Assembly (NCBI GenBank): GCA_001787535.1
Contig: MFXP01000016.1
Location: forward strand, 1-64,000
DNA from: Candidatus Peribacteria bacterium RIFCSPHIGHO2_01_FULL_51_35
Lineage (GTDB): Bacteria > Patescibacteriota > Gracilibacteria > Peribacterales > Peribacteraceae
Direction: 5' to 3'
Length of the DNA: 64,000 bases
Positions within the stretch are counted from its first letter, which is position 1. The number at the start of each line of letters is the position of its first letter. The translations under genes and the position numbers were made by a program. The notes under the pieces were generated by a model. That model did not search any database, was not told where the DNA came from, and was given only the letters and a program-made list of their open reading frames with translations. Shown here in pieces: positions 16,622-25,103 of this stretch.

Positions 16622-19432
16622 ATGCCAGCTACTAAGCCCACCGGCCTCCCCCAAGATCCCTCCGAAAGAGGCGGCCTCTCTGAAGGGAAGAAAGATTGTA
16701 CTTCTCGTAACATCAATCTTGTGCGAGAAGCAATGCGTCTCGGATTCGACTTGTCTGCATTGCGTCTTGAGCAGTTTGCTCCGGAAGGGCAGGGACACGT
16801 TGAAGCCAATGGATCGCCCCTTAAGACAGAAGAAATTAGAGAACGCGCTTTGGAAACACTTCATCTTCTCGATGAATTTAATCGCGTGAAACTGGAGCCG
16901 AGCAAAGCTTCTCAAGGCGAAGCAAATGACGTTCTCGATGGTGTTGAGAGTCTCGACGATTTTATTTCAGCTCTCGATACCAACAAAGAGAAAGTTAAAT
17001 CCAAGCCAGAGGAGCCACAAGCGAAATTCAGGAGAGAAGAACTGGCTGGAAAAATTAAGGAACTTCTATCTGAACCACAGGTGTACCAGTTCCTGCAACA
17101 GTCACTCACGAAGGAAGCTGAACGTTTCACAGCCGTCCAGCCTCTTCTTTCAAGACTCCACAAGTTGCGCCAAGTACAGGCCATTGCCTTTGAGCGCATC
17201 CATACACTCTCACTTGGGAGTAAGCGCAAGCACGGCAAAATTGTAGGATCGGTGCAAACCACTATCGAAAAACTTTCGCGTCTAAATAAAGAAGCGGAAG
17301 AGGAGGAACAGCGTTTGGAGGAAGAGGCCAGTCCTCTTGAAAAGGGATGGATCGCCTCACAGCGTCTGCTCGAATACAAGCAGCAACTAAAAGAGGATCG
17401 CTTCGTGATGACACCGAGCCGCCGCGTGATCCTCGATGAGATGATTGCAAAGCTCGGCAGCAAGGGGCGTGTGCTTCTACTCGGTTCCAATGGAACGGGA
17501 AAGACGGAACTTGGAGCAAAGGCATTGAAACTCGTTTCAAATGGATACCACCTCGTTCCTTGGCAAGAAGGCACAACCGGACAGGATATCTTCGGACGCC
17601 AAGAGATCCGTCGTCAGAACGGTCATGTGGAGAGCGGCCTTCGTCCCGGCCCTATGACGCGCGCAATAGAAGCAAAGGAGGGGGAACCAGCTGGTGTGCT
17701 GCACGATGAATTGAACCTTGGAAGCCTCCGCACAATTTATCTCTTAAAGAAGCTTTGGAATAGTCGTCCCGGGCAAGAGGTGGATGTTCCGGTGCTCGAT
17801 GAGAAGCGCACATTGCCTCTGAACTATGCTGAAGTCTATACGGCAAACCCGAAGGACGAGCGCACGAGTAACCGTGAAGAATTCGATGCGGGCATTACCC
17901 GCGTGCTTGGTGGCATGAATGTGCCGTTCCTGAAGCAGGATGAACAAGAACAGATTATTCTCGCCAAGCTCATTGATGAGAATGGAGTCCTGCATCTTTC
18001 AAAAAGTGAAGCACAGACTCTCCGTGAACTGGTGGCAAGCGCCGTTATGACGCAGCAATGCTTCGACCGTGCATTCGCTGATTTGGGAGATGAAGCACTC
18101 AGTGAAATCAAAAGCATGACAGGTATTTCCGACTTACGGCTCACGAAGAAGTTTCTTGATCCGGGACGGCTCATGGAAATGTTCGATACTTTTGAGCAGA
18201 AGCGAGCAGAAGGCATGAGCGTTGCTGATTATCTTTCTGCTGAATTGAAAAAGTTTCTCGCGGAATTTGAGGTGGAAGAGGAACGAAATATCGCGCTAGC
18301 GATTTTGAAATTGAAGGGAGTCGTCGCGGTGGATAGCACAGCGACAGAACCGCATGTTCAGGTTGCGAGGAAACCCGGTGAAAAATCATTTATTCTCCCG
18401 TCGGAACTCGCATTTATCCTCTCTTGTGAGAACGAACTTGATGATTCTGATGTTGAATTTGATCAGGAAGAAGCCAGTGTTGAGAACGTTATTGCAACCG
18501 ATGGAGCTGAATTATTGGAATTACTTAATCAAGGATCACCGGATGCAATCAGAGCGAAGACCCGCAAGGGTGTTTCCGAAGCTCTCAGTCCATCGCAGAA
18601 AGCAATCGACCGTGCTCGCCAAATCATGCTTGAGAAGTGTGGCGAGGGACACTTCTACGGACTTGCTGAACTTGAAAAGACATTCCCGGGCATGAAGATT
18701 AACCTCAAAGAGGTTCCTGCCCTGCCTCCTGAAAGTGAAATAGAAAGGCATGCGGCTCTCGGCCACACGCTGCGACTTCGCATCAGCAAGGCGCCTGATA
18801 ATTCAAAGCTGACAATGCAGAAAATGCATCAGCTGCTCCAAGATGAATTCAATAAGAGCAAGGATGGCAAAGTGTTCTACAGCGTTGAAGATGAATGGAA
18901 GCTGAAGTCGACATTCTTCACGGACGAAGTCCCCGAAGTTGCTTGGGCGTTTACGTCTGATGAAGTTCTTCCGAACTCCACGGGGAAAAATCATCTGCAA
19001 CAGACACAGTTGCTTGCCGAGTACGCCAAAACGACACTCTTCAAGGGTGGCCAGTTACCGCAGGAATACCGCGAGGCTTTACAGGAATTGACTGCCCAGC
19101 AGGCTGAAATCCAGCAGCTTATGAGTAGCGATTGGAAAGCTGCCGCAGACCGATTGGCAAACTTGAAGATCAATAAGCTCATGCGAGCGAGTCCTGTTGA
19201 GACTCTCAGCGATCTTCTCGTCACGTTCCGCAATAGCGATCCGAAGAAGCGCAAGCGCCTACTCGAGAAGAAATTGACATGGACGGCTACGCAAAGCTCG
19301 GGCGGTAGCCTCGTCGACGTTGGCGTCTTCGGTCCGGACGGCGTGTACGTCGGCGGCTGGGGCCCGCGCGGCTCGAGTGGCGGTCTCGGGGTTGTCCTCG
19401 CTCGGAAGTTCCCTGGAACCTTGCGCACTTGA
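16622..19432 (+). CDS. MoxR-type AAA+ ATPase, DGR target protein 1
   Basis: 936 residues. N-terminal ~260 residues are charged helices. The AAA+ core has Walker A GSNGTGKT (288-295) and Walker B AGVLHDELN (D362), with VYTANPKDE as the sensor 1 region, in MoxR/dynein-like order. A ~240-residue C-terminal module is shared with the next gene (RLRISKAP, then KMHQLLQ, then LANLKINKL). It ends in a C-type-lectin-like variable segment at residues 892-930 (DGVYVGGW, LGVVLARKF) encoded by VR1. Six residues follow the VR. The ATPase likely partners the TGL-VWA protein, while the tail recognises a ligand that the DGR diversifies. Confidence 0.88.
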   Translation: MPATKPTGLPQDPSERGGLSEGKKDCTSRNINLVREAMRLGFDLSALRLEQFAPEGQGHVEANGSPLKTEEIRERALETLHLLDEFNRVKLEPSKASQGEANDVLDGVESLDDFISALDTNKEKVKSKPEEPQAKFRREELAGKIKELLSEPQVYQFLQQSLTKEAERFTAVQPLLSRLHKLRQVQAIAFERIHTLSLGSKRKHGKIVGSVQTTIEKLSRLNKEAEEEEQRLEEEASPLEKGWIASQRLLEYKQQLKEDRFVMTPSRRVILDEMIAKLGSKGRVLLLGSNGTGKTELGAKALKLVSNGYHLVPWQEGTTGQDIFGRQEIRRQNGHVESGLRPGPMTRAIEAKEGEPAGVLHDELNLGSLRTIYLLKKLWNSRPGQEVDVPVLDEKRTLPLNYAEVYTANPKDERTSNREEFDAGITRVLGGMNVPFLKQDEQEQIILAKLIDENGVLHLSKSEAQTLRELVASAVMTQQCFDRAFADLGDEALSEIKSMTGISDLRLTKKFLDPGRLMEMFDTFEQKRAEGMSVADYLSAELKKFLAEFEVEEERNIALAILKLKGVVAVDSTATEPHVQVARKPGEKSFILPSELAFILSCENELDDSDVEFDQEEASVENVIATDGAELLELLNQGSPDAIRAKTRKGVSEALSPSQKAIDRARQIMLEKCGEGHFYGLAELEKTFPGMKINLKEVPALPPESEIERHAALGHTLRLRISKAPDNSKLTMQKMHQLLQDEFNKSKDGKVFYSVEDEWKLKSTFFTDEVPEVAWAFTSDEVLPNSTGKNHLQQTQLLAEYAKTTLFKGGQLPQEYREALQELTAQQAEIQQLMSSDWKAAADRLANLKINKLMRASPVETLSDLLVTFRNSDPKKRKRLLEKKLTWTATQSSGGSLVDVGVFGPDGVYVGGWGPRGSSGGLGVVLARKFPGTLRT
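19295..19411 (+). repeat. DGR variable repeat 1 (VR1)
   Basis: 117 bp, same length and frame as the template repeat at 20914-21030. By my count 20 positions differ at template adenines (A to G, C or T). One differs at a non-adenine: G19408 where TR has C21027. The last 28 bp contain a 22-nt A-free tract (19384-19405), which serves as the unmutated initiation region. A short hairpin GTTCC-CT-GGAAC (19408-19419) spans the 3' boundary. Confidence 0.95.
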
Positions 19433-19513
19433 ATGCTTGAACTTCCTTGAATCCTTTTTCCTTGAAGCATCCGCTACTGACGAATTTTCACCTCCTGTTG
19501 TCTCTCACACTCA

Positions 19514-20536
19514 ATGCCACGCGAAGCACGCCATACGTTCATCCGGCAACTTCGAGAAACTACAGCCTACAAAGGCGACGTTACTGTACGTAGTGTTGTG
19601 GATGAGACAATCGGAAGAATCGCTGGGTTGCCTGAACAAGGCACAGGTGAGCTACTTCGACAGGAGATTTGCACTCTCCGAGATCTGGTCATGCCACTCT
19701 TGCAAGGAACGAAAGCACCTAAGCGAAGAGAGAGAAAAGGAGAAGCAATCAACCCGAAGGAAGCAGAGACGATTATTGGTGCCGATCATTTTTTCGGAGC
19801 AGAGGCAGTCCGCAAAGCTTTCCCCGGTGTCCCTCTTAAACCGGAACAGATTCCAGCGATACCATTCTCCCGAGAAGACCTGCAGCGTGCCAAGGAACTC
19901 GGTGACAGCTTGCGTCTGCGGGTGAATAAGGCACCCGGTAACGGTAAGCTGAATATGAAAAGGATGCAGGAACTGCTGCAGCCGACCTTCGATCAAAAGA
20001 ATGAAGGAAAGGTTCTTTACGATACTGACTGGTACGAGAGCGAAGATTTCTTTATGGAAGAGCCTGAACTCTGCTGGGTTCTGACATCGGATGGGATCAT
20101 CCCCGATTCCGAAGACAAAGATTACCTTCAGCAGACTGAGCATATTGCAGAGTATCTGCGCGACACGGTGTATCAGGGCAGGAAGATTCCGCAGCAATAC
20201 GCAGACGCAATCAAGGAAGTGAATTCCCAAAAAGATGAAATCCGTCGCCTTATCGACAATGGAGATTGGCAGGAAGCTGCAGAGAAGCTTGCGAATCTCA
20301 AACTCAATAAGATTACTCGCCGCATCCCTGTTGAAGTGCTCTATGACATGCTTGTGACCTTCCAGAACGGCGATAAGCGTCATTTGGAGGATTTCTATGA
20401 CTGGACACCTGTTCGTAGCTCGGACGGTGGCCTCGTCGACGTTGGCCGCTTCGCTCCGGACGGCGTGGGCGTCAACGACTGGCGCCCGAACGACTCGGAT
20501 GGCGCTCTCGGGGTTGTCCTCGCTCGGAAGTTCTGA
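19514..20536 (+). CDS. DGR target protein 2, paralogue lacking the ATPase
   Basis: 340 residues. After ~100 unique residues it carries the same C-terminal module as the AAA+ target (RLRVNKAPGNGKLNMKRMQ, then LANLKLNKI, then VLYDMLVTFQNGD). It ends exactly with the variable segment, residues 302-340 (DGVGVNDWRPN, LGVVLARKF), and the stop follows VR2 immediately. No AAA+ domain is present, so it may act as a free diversified receptor or a competitor subunit for the ATPase. It lies 81 nt after target 1 on the same strand. No Shine-Dalgarno site precedes ATG 19514. Confidence 0.85.
   Translation: MPREARHTFIRQLRETTAYKGDVTVRSVVDETIGRIAGLPEQGTGELLRQEICTLRDLVMPLLQGTKAPKRRERKGEAINPKEAETIIGADHFFGAEAVRKAFPGVPLKPEQIPAIPFSREDLQRAKELGDSLRLRVNKAPGNGKLNMKRMQELLQPTFDQKNEGKVLYDTDWYESEDFFMEEPELCWVLTSDGIIPDSEDKDYLQQTEHIAEYLRDTVYQGRKIPQQYADAIKEVNSQKDEIRRLIDNGDWQEAAEKLANLKLNKITRRIPVEVLYDMLVTFQNGDKRHLEDFYDWTPVRSSDGGLVDVGRFAPDGVGVNDWRPNDSDGALGVVLARKF
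20417..20533 (+). repeat. DGR variable repeat 2 (VR2)
   Basis: 117 bp aligned without gaps to TR and VR1. By my count 15 differences from TR at adenines, plus the same C-to-G change near the 3' end (G20530). A TGA stop follows directly after its last codon. Confidence 0.95.
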
Positions 20537-20913
20537 GCCTTGAGGCCTTGAAGCTTGATACTTTTGATTTCTTGAGCCTTCGGCTACAAATTTTTTGTAT
20601 TGGCAATATTGCTTTTAAGCAATGTAAAGTGTTTGTGGTGTCCGCTAATGCAGTCGGGATTACGGTTCCGGCTCGCTGTCACCCCAGATTCGTTACCACC
20701 GATGCTCTGCTAGGTGGAACTCGCCGGAATACCGTGTCTCTACGGAGCACGGTAGTGCGCGAGCGAAGACTGCGAAGGAACTTCTTGCTCATTCTCAGAC
20801 TCGGTATCGTCTCCCAAGACGGTTGCGGGCGAATCAAATTCAGGGGAGAGAGGCTATAGGCCGCAAGGCAGTAAACCTCGATCTCCAGTGTCTCGGACGG
20901 GAATGGGCAACAT
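20537..20913 (+). other. Structured leader upstream of the DGR template repeat
   Basis: 377 nt with no convincing gene. It contains several hairpins: TACAAA/TTTGTA (20585-20599), ATTGCTT-TT-AAGCAAT (20608-20623), TACCGTG/CACGGTA (20730-20754) and CGTCT-CCCA-AGACG just before 20830. By analogy with other DGRs the template RNA extends beyond TR, so this may be its 5' portion. That role is inferred from position and folding potential only. Confidence 0.45.
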
Positions 20914-21030
20914 AGCTCGGACGGTAACCTCGTCAACGTTGGCAACTTCGATCCGGACGGCGTGAACGTCAACAACTGGAACCCGAACAACTCGAATGAC
21001 GATCTCGGGGTTGTCCTCGCTCGGAACTTC
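20914..21030 (+). repeat. DGR template repeat (TR)
   Basis: 117 bp and adenine-rich at codon positions 1-2, mostly as AAC. Read in the VR frame it encodes DGVNVNNWNPNNSNDD with LGVVLARNF at the end. It differs from both VRs only at A residues, except C21027 where both VRs have G. That mismatch lies where the IMH*/IMH difference sits in characterised DGRs. It is intergenic, upstream of the reverse transcriptase on the same strand. Confidence 0.95.
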
Positions 21031-21041
21031 CTTCTCGGTGA

Positions 21042-21074
21042 TCCAAGGGATTCTTGTGTGAAGAGTCCCTTGGA
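21042..21074 (+). other. Hairpin between TR and avd
   Basis: TCCAAGGGA (21042-21050) and TCCCTTGGA (21066-21074) form a perfect 9-bp stem 11 nt after the TR and directly abutting the avd stop codon. No T-run follows on either strand, so it is more likely part of the template RNA than a terminator. Confidence 0.6.
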
Positions 21075-21425
21075 TTATCCCTCGCGTGTCGATTTGATCC
21101 ACCCGCCAAGCATTCGTCCGATTTCATCAATCATCTCCTCGAGAAAACCATATTTCTTGAGATCCATGATTTTGAGATCCTTCGCAAGGCGGATAAAGAC
21201 GCGCAGAACATTGAGTTTTACGCTCACCTGCTCCAGTGGCTGTAGCTTTTGAGGTTTGCGTAGCTGGCTTGCAAGCAGGATCCCTTCGAGGATCTCCAGC
21301 ACAAGATTCTCGCAGCGCTGCCAGAGCGCGTAACGATCGTGCTTGGGTACGGTTCCTCTCAGCTCGTAGAGCTTCTTGGTTAGTTCGTACGCCTTCTTGA
21401 ATATCGGAATATCTAATTCTTCCAT
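21075..21425 (-). CDS. avd: DGR accessory variability determinant (Avd-like four-helix bundle)
   Basis: 116 residues from ATG 21425 (MEELDIPIFKKAYELTKKLY); the longer frame to 21611 runs into the RT gene and is unlikely. Predicted all-helical with a positive surface, like Avd/bAvd and the related 23S-intervening-sequence four-helix proteins. Avd binds the template RNA and the reverse transcriptase. Unusually it is encoded opposite to TR, the targets and RT, between TR and RT; its start is only 13 nt from the RT start. The RNA downstream of TR is therefore antisense to avd. Confidence 0.85.
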   Translation of the reverse strand: MEELDIPIFKKAYELTKKLYELRGTVPKHDRYALWQRCENLVLEILEGILLASQLRKPQKLQPLEQVSVKLNVLRVFIRLAKDLKIMDLKKYGFLEEMIDEIGRMLGGWIKSTREG

Positions 21426-21438
21426 AACGACATAAAGG

Positions 21439-22488
21439 ATGAAAGTACACAAGAATATCTTCGAGCAGATCATTACGCCAGAGAATTTGTTCCAAGCTTG
21501 GGATGAATTCCGCAGAGGCAAGGGATCTCGCAAAGATGTGCAGGCATTTGAGTGGGGGCTTGAGCAAAATATCTTGTCTCTCTGTCGAGATCTTCGTAAT
21601 CGAACGTACAAACATGGAGAATATTCGGCATTTTCGATCTGTGATCCGAAGCAACGCCGGATTCATAAGGCAACAGTGCGTGACCGCATTCTTCACCATG
21701 CAATTTTTAAGGTATTGAATCCTATTTTCGAGCCGACATTCATCGCGCACTCTTTTTCATGCCGTGAAGGAAAGGGAACGCACAAGGCGGTCGATGCTCT
21801 GGAAGTTTGGCTTCGGAAAGTCAGTCGCAATAATCGAGCGCCTTGTTTTGCTCTTAAGTGCGACATTCAGCAGTTCTTTGCGTCGGTCGATCATGAAATT
21901 CTACTATCTATTCTGAGCAAGAAGATAAAAGACCCCGATGCTATGCAGCTGCTTATTGAAGTCGTCGAGAGCTTTTGCACTCCCGGGCAAGAAGATGAGC
22001 GTCCTAAGGGCATCCCCATCGGCAATCTGACTTCACAGCTATTTGCGAATGTGTACCTTAATGAATTTGATCAATTTATGAAGCACGGAATGCACGTCCG
22101 ACACTATGTTCGATACACGGATGATTTTATCATTGTAGATTCTGACAAATCAGCACTGGAGAAATTAATTCCAGTAATGCAGGAATTCCTCAGTGAATCC
22201 ATGAAGCTCAAACTCCATCCTCGCAAAATCACTCTTCGTAAATTCGGTCAGGGCATCGATTTTCTCGGATACGTCGTCTTGCCACACCATCGAATGCTTC
22301 GTACTCGGACGAAGCAACGTATGTTCCGGAAACTGAAGGTACGTGTAGTGAGTTTCAAGGCAGGATCGGGCAGCGAGTCATCCGTGGAATGCTCTCTGCA
22401 ATCATATCTCGGTGTCTTATCCCATGCGGATACCAATCGACTTAGTGAAGAATTGAAGAATCGTTGCTGGTTTTGGATGAGTGAATAG
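21439..22488 (+). CDS. Reverse transcriptase of the diversity-generating retroelement
   Basis: 349 residues, typical of DGR RTs. Catalytic aspartates are D142 (ALKCDIQQFF) and the YTDD box (226-229, RYTDDFIIV). Motif 4 is GIPIGNLTSQ, with the SQ that distinguishes DGR RTs from the SP of retroviral and group II RTs. No maturase or endonuclease domain follows. It copies the TR RNA with adenine-directed errors, and the cDNA replaces VR sequence. AAAGG abuts the start codon but is too close to be an ordinary Shine-Dalgarno site. Confidence 0.95.
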   Translation: MKVHKNIFEQIITPENLFQAWDEFRRGKGSRKDVQAFEWGLEQNILSLCRDLRNRTYKHGEYSAFSICDPKQRRIHKATVRDRILHHAIFKVLNPIFEPTFIAHSFSCREGKGTHKAVDALEVWLRKVSRNNRAPCFALKCDIQQFFASVDHEILLSILSKKIKDPDAMQLLIEVVESFCTPGQEDERPKGIPIGNLTSQLFANVYLNEFDQFMKHGMHVRHYVRYTDDFIIVDSDKSALEKLIPVMQEFLSESMKLKLHPRKITLRKFGQGIDFLGYVVLPHHRMLRTRTKQRMFRKLKVRVVSFKAGSGSESSVECSLQSYLGVLSHADTNRLSEELKNRCWFWMSE

Positions 22489-22647
22489 GAGCTGGACTTC
22501 ATCGGGGTTCCGGCGCAACAGGACTGGATAGGCAAGACGGTCGCAGGCATTGATTGAGGCATGCAATCAGCAACCCTCACAGCATCGGCAAGGAAAATCG
22601 GAAGAACGGCACCACCGGATAACGAACATCGGGTGGAGCCGACGATC

Positions 22648-23910
22648 ATGCCTATCCGCTACTGCCTTTACGCTCGGAAATCGTCCGAGGACGACGAGCG
22701 ACAGGCGATGTCTATCGACTCGCAGGTAAAAGAGATGCTCGCTCTCGCCAAGAGAGATGGAATGGAGATCGCGGAAATTCGACGTGAAAGCCACTCGGCA
22801 AAAGCGTCGGGACATCGCCCCGTCTACAACACGATCATTCAAGATGTAGGGAAAGGACTTTTTACAGGCATCCTCACATGGGCACCGGATCGTCTGAGCA
22901 GAAATGCAGGCGACTTAGGATCGCTTGTCGATCTTATGGATCAAGGACTGCTTCGTGAAATCCGTTGCCATTCACAAAAGTTCACGAATAACCCGAACGA
23001 GAAATTTTTGCTCATGATTCTTTGTTCGCAGGCAAAGCTCGAAAATGATAATCGAGGTATCAATGTGAAGCGCGGACAGAAAGCCAGAGCCGAACAGGGT
23101 TATCGCCCCTGCCTTCCATCGCTTGGATATCTCACAGAGCGGAGAGCTGGTGAAGTGCGTAGCCGAATTATCATTGATCCTGTGCGAGCGCCGTTCGTCC
23201 GACAAATGTTCGAGAAGGTCGCGCAAGATCGCATGAGCGGCCGCGACGTATATCGATGGGTGCAACAATCGGAGTTCCGGACACGAGCTGGCAAGAATCT
23301 GACTCTCAGCATGATCTATAAGGTTCTCCATAACCCTTTCTATACAGGAAGGTTCGAGTATCCGGTTGGCAGCGGGAAGTGGTATCGAGGGGATTACGAT
23401 CCAGTCATCAACCAGCAACTCTTCGATGACGTGCAGCGGCATCTCTCAGCTGGACAGGAGCGTGACTGGGGCACAAAGGAATTCGCGTTCACGCGGCTCA
23501 TGACGTGCGGCAATTGCGGGTCGGGCGTAACGGCCGATGAGAAGCGGAAACAAACCAAGAAAGGTCTACAGCGCTACGTATATTACCGATGCACTCACTC
23601 AAGGGATCTCCAATGCAAAGAGCCAGCCTTACGAGAGGAGGAGTTGATTGAACAGCTTATAGAACTTCTGGATCATCTAAATGTGAATGCCTCTGGTGTA
23701 AAAAGGAAAATTGATGATGAATTTGAACGATTTTCAAAATTCGCAACGGATGTTCTGGGTATTTCAGACAAACAGAAGGCTCAGAAGATCAACCAACGAA
23801 AGTATGTGGAATATTTGCTTAAGAATGGAACAGTCGTAGAAAAAAGAGAGTTGCTGGGATGCCTGAAGGATCGAATTGTGCTGAAGGCCGGCAAGATCGA
23901 ACTCGTCTAA
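22648..23910 (+). CDS. Large serine recombinase (site-specific integrase/resolvase)
   Basis: 420 residues from ATG 22648 (an in-frame ATG at 22561 is possible). N-terminal resolvase domain has YARKSSEDD carrying the catalytic serine, then TWAPDRLSRN. The recombinase domain follows (SLGYLTERRAGEVRSR), then a zinc ribbon (CGNCGSG, then YRCTHS, C) and a C-terminal coiled-coil region. This is the layout of large serine integrases of phages and mobile elements. It lies 160 nt downstream of the DGR reverse transcriptase and 40 nt upstream of the CBASS operon, so it may mobilise either or both. Attachment sites were not identified. Confidence 0.9.
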   Translation: MPIRYCLYARKSSEDDERQAMSIDSQVKEMLALAKRDGMEIAEIRRESHSAKASGHRPVYNTIIQDVGKGLFTGILTWAPDRLSRNAGDLGSLVDLMDQGLLREIRCHSQKFTNNPNEKFLLMILCSQAKLENDNRGINVKRGQKARAEQGYRPCLPSLGYLTERRAGEVRSRIIIDPVRAPFVRQMFEKVAQDRMSGRDVYRWVQQSEFRTRAGKNLTLSMIYKVLHNPFYTGRFEYPVGSGKWYRGDYDPVINQQLFDDVQRHLSAGQERDWGTKEFAFTRLMTCGNCGSGVTADEKRKQTKKGLQRYVYYRCTHSRDLQCKEPALREEELIEQLIELLDHLNVNASGVKRKIDDEFERFSKFATDVLGISDKQKAQKINQRKYVEYLLKNGTVVEKRELLGCLKDRIVLKAGKIELV

Positions 23911-23951
23911 GCCACTGACAGGAGATCAAAGAGTTGGTATTTTGGTCTCCT

Positions 23952-25064
23952 ATGGCGCGAAGATACAAAGAAGATGCGGTAAGAAGGCTCCAGATTCTCT
24001 CTGGTAATCAGTGTGCATTCCCTACGTGCAGGCAGCCCTTGTTGGAAGCCGACGACGCCGATACCTATGTCGGTCAAATCTGCCACATCAAAGCGGAAAG
24101 TCCAAAAGGGCCCAGATATGATCCGGAACAAACAGAAGAGGAGCGGAATGGTTTTGAAAATCTGCTCATCATGTGCGGGACGCACCACACTGTCATAGAT
24201 CGAAATGTTAAGAAATACACCGTCGAAGTCCTTGTTAAGATCAAGCACGATCATGAAGTGCAATTCCGAGTAGATGATGATGCCAATGAGGGTGTAGTAG
24301 AAAAATTGCTCGAGGCGGTACCCATTGGCATTCGCAGTTTTTCGCGTGGCACAGAGTATATGGATAGCCAGATGCAAGCGTTACTTGATTTGGGCCCGCA
24401 TTTCCACGGGCGCAACATCCGCGAGAGCAAGCTCTGGCACGAGGGTGTCCTGCCAGAGATTGAGAAATTCTTGCATGACGCTACTCAGGCAGACGTGCCT
24501 TATCGTCTCCATCTGGCCGCTCATACCTGTATCGGTTTTGCCGCTGGATATTTCCTTGATTCCAAGGCGGGCAAGAACGTGATACCTGTGCAAAGCACTA
24601 TCCGCGGCAAGCTCGTCTGGGAACCAGATCTGCAGAAGCGACTTCAGGGGCAGCTATGCAACCATATGGATCACACCATGACCACATCCGGAGAGGATGT
24701 TGCTCTCGTGCTCAGCATCACCCATGACATTCTGGCACAGGTACAAGAACATGTGAGCTCACATTTACCCTCCGTTGGACGCATTATGGAATGCAAAGCA
24801 CTGCCACTTCCCGGTCCCACTTGCGTTCCGGATGGCACCCATGCGTATCGTATTGCAGAAGAAGTCGCTGCTACTTTCCAAACCAGCCGCTCCGCACAAG
24901 AGCGTAAAGGGACCGTGCACATTTTTGCAGCGGCTCCCATCAGCTTCATCTTTTTCCTTGGACAGCTAGGGCGACGCTTCGGGAGGTGCACACTGTATGA
25001 GTATGATTTTGAGAACAATGGGCCATACTTGCCGTCATTGACTCTGCCCCCAAACAAAGGTTAA
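23952..25064 (+). CDS. cap5: CBASS effector Cap5: HNH endonuclease fused to SAVED domain
   Basis: 370 residues from ATG 23952. A TTG at 23934 has an AGGAG 9 nt upstream and is a real alternative, adding six residues. Residues 15-85 are an HNH module (C21AFPTC26, ICHIKAES with H45, N70, H78/H79). Residues ~155-365 are a SAVED sensor (VHIFAAAPISFIFFLGQ, then TLYEYDF). SAVED binds the cyclic oligonucleotide made by the CD-NTase and activates the nuclease to degrade DNA. First gene of the CBASS operon; the next gene begins within 40 nt. Confidence 0.9.
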   Translation: MARRYKEDAVRRLQILSGNQCAFPTCRQPLLEADDADTYVGQICHIKAESPKGPRYDPEQTEEERNGFENLLIMCGTHHTVIDRNVKKYTVEVLVKIKHDHEVQFRVDDDANEGVVEKLLEAVPIGIRSFSRGTEYMDSQMQALLDLGPHFHGRNIRESKLWHEGVLPEIEKFLHDATQADVPYRLHLAAHTCIGFAAGYFLDSKAGKNVIPVQSTIRGKLVWEPDLQKRLQGQLCNHMDHTMTTSGEDVALVLSITHDILAQVQEHVSSHLPSVGRIMECKALPLPGPTCVPDGTHAYRIAEEVAATFQTSRSAQERKGTVHIFAAAPISFIFFLGQLGRRFGRCTLYEYDFENNGPYLPSLTLPPNKG

Positions 25065-25103
25065 TTGCGAAAAACCGCCAATTCTGATAGAACAAGATTC
25101 CCT

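Noticed and set aside
20891-20911. Possible second template or degenerate VR before TR (CTCGGACGGGAATGGGCAAC)
   Set aside because: Match is only about 9 bp at the start; no further alignment.
20962-21252. ORF reading through the TR as a protein
   Set aside because: TR is the non-coding template; the frame runs antisense into avd and lacks the conserved module before the VR.
21439-22488. Retron or group II intron reverse transcriptase
   Set aside because: TR/VR pairs, Avd and the SQ motif indicate a DGR; no maturase domain or msr/msd-like structure.
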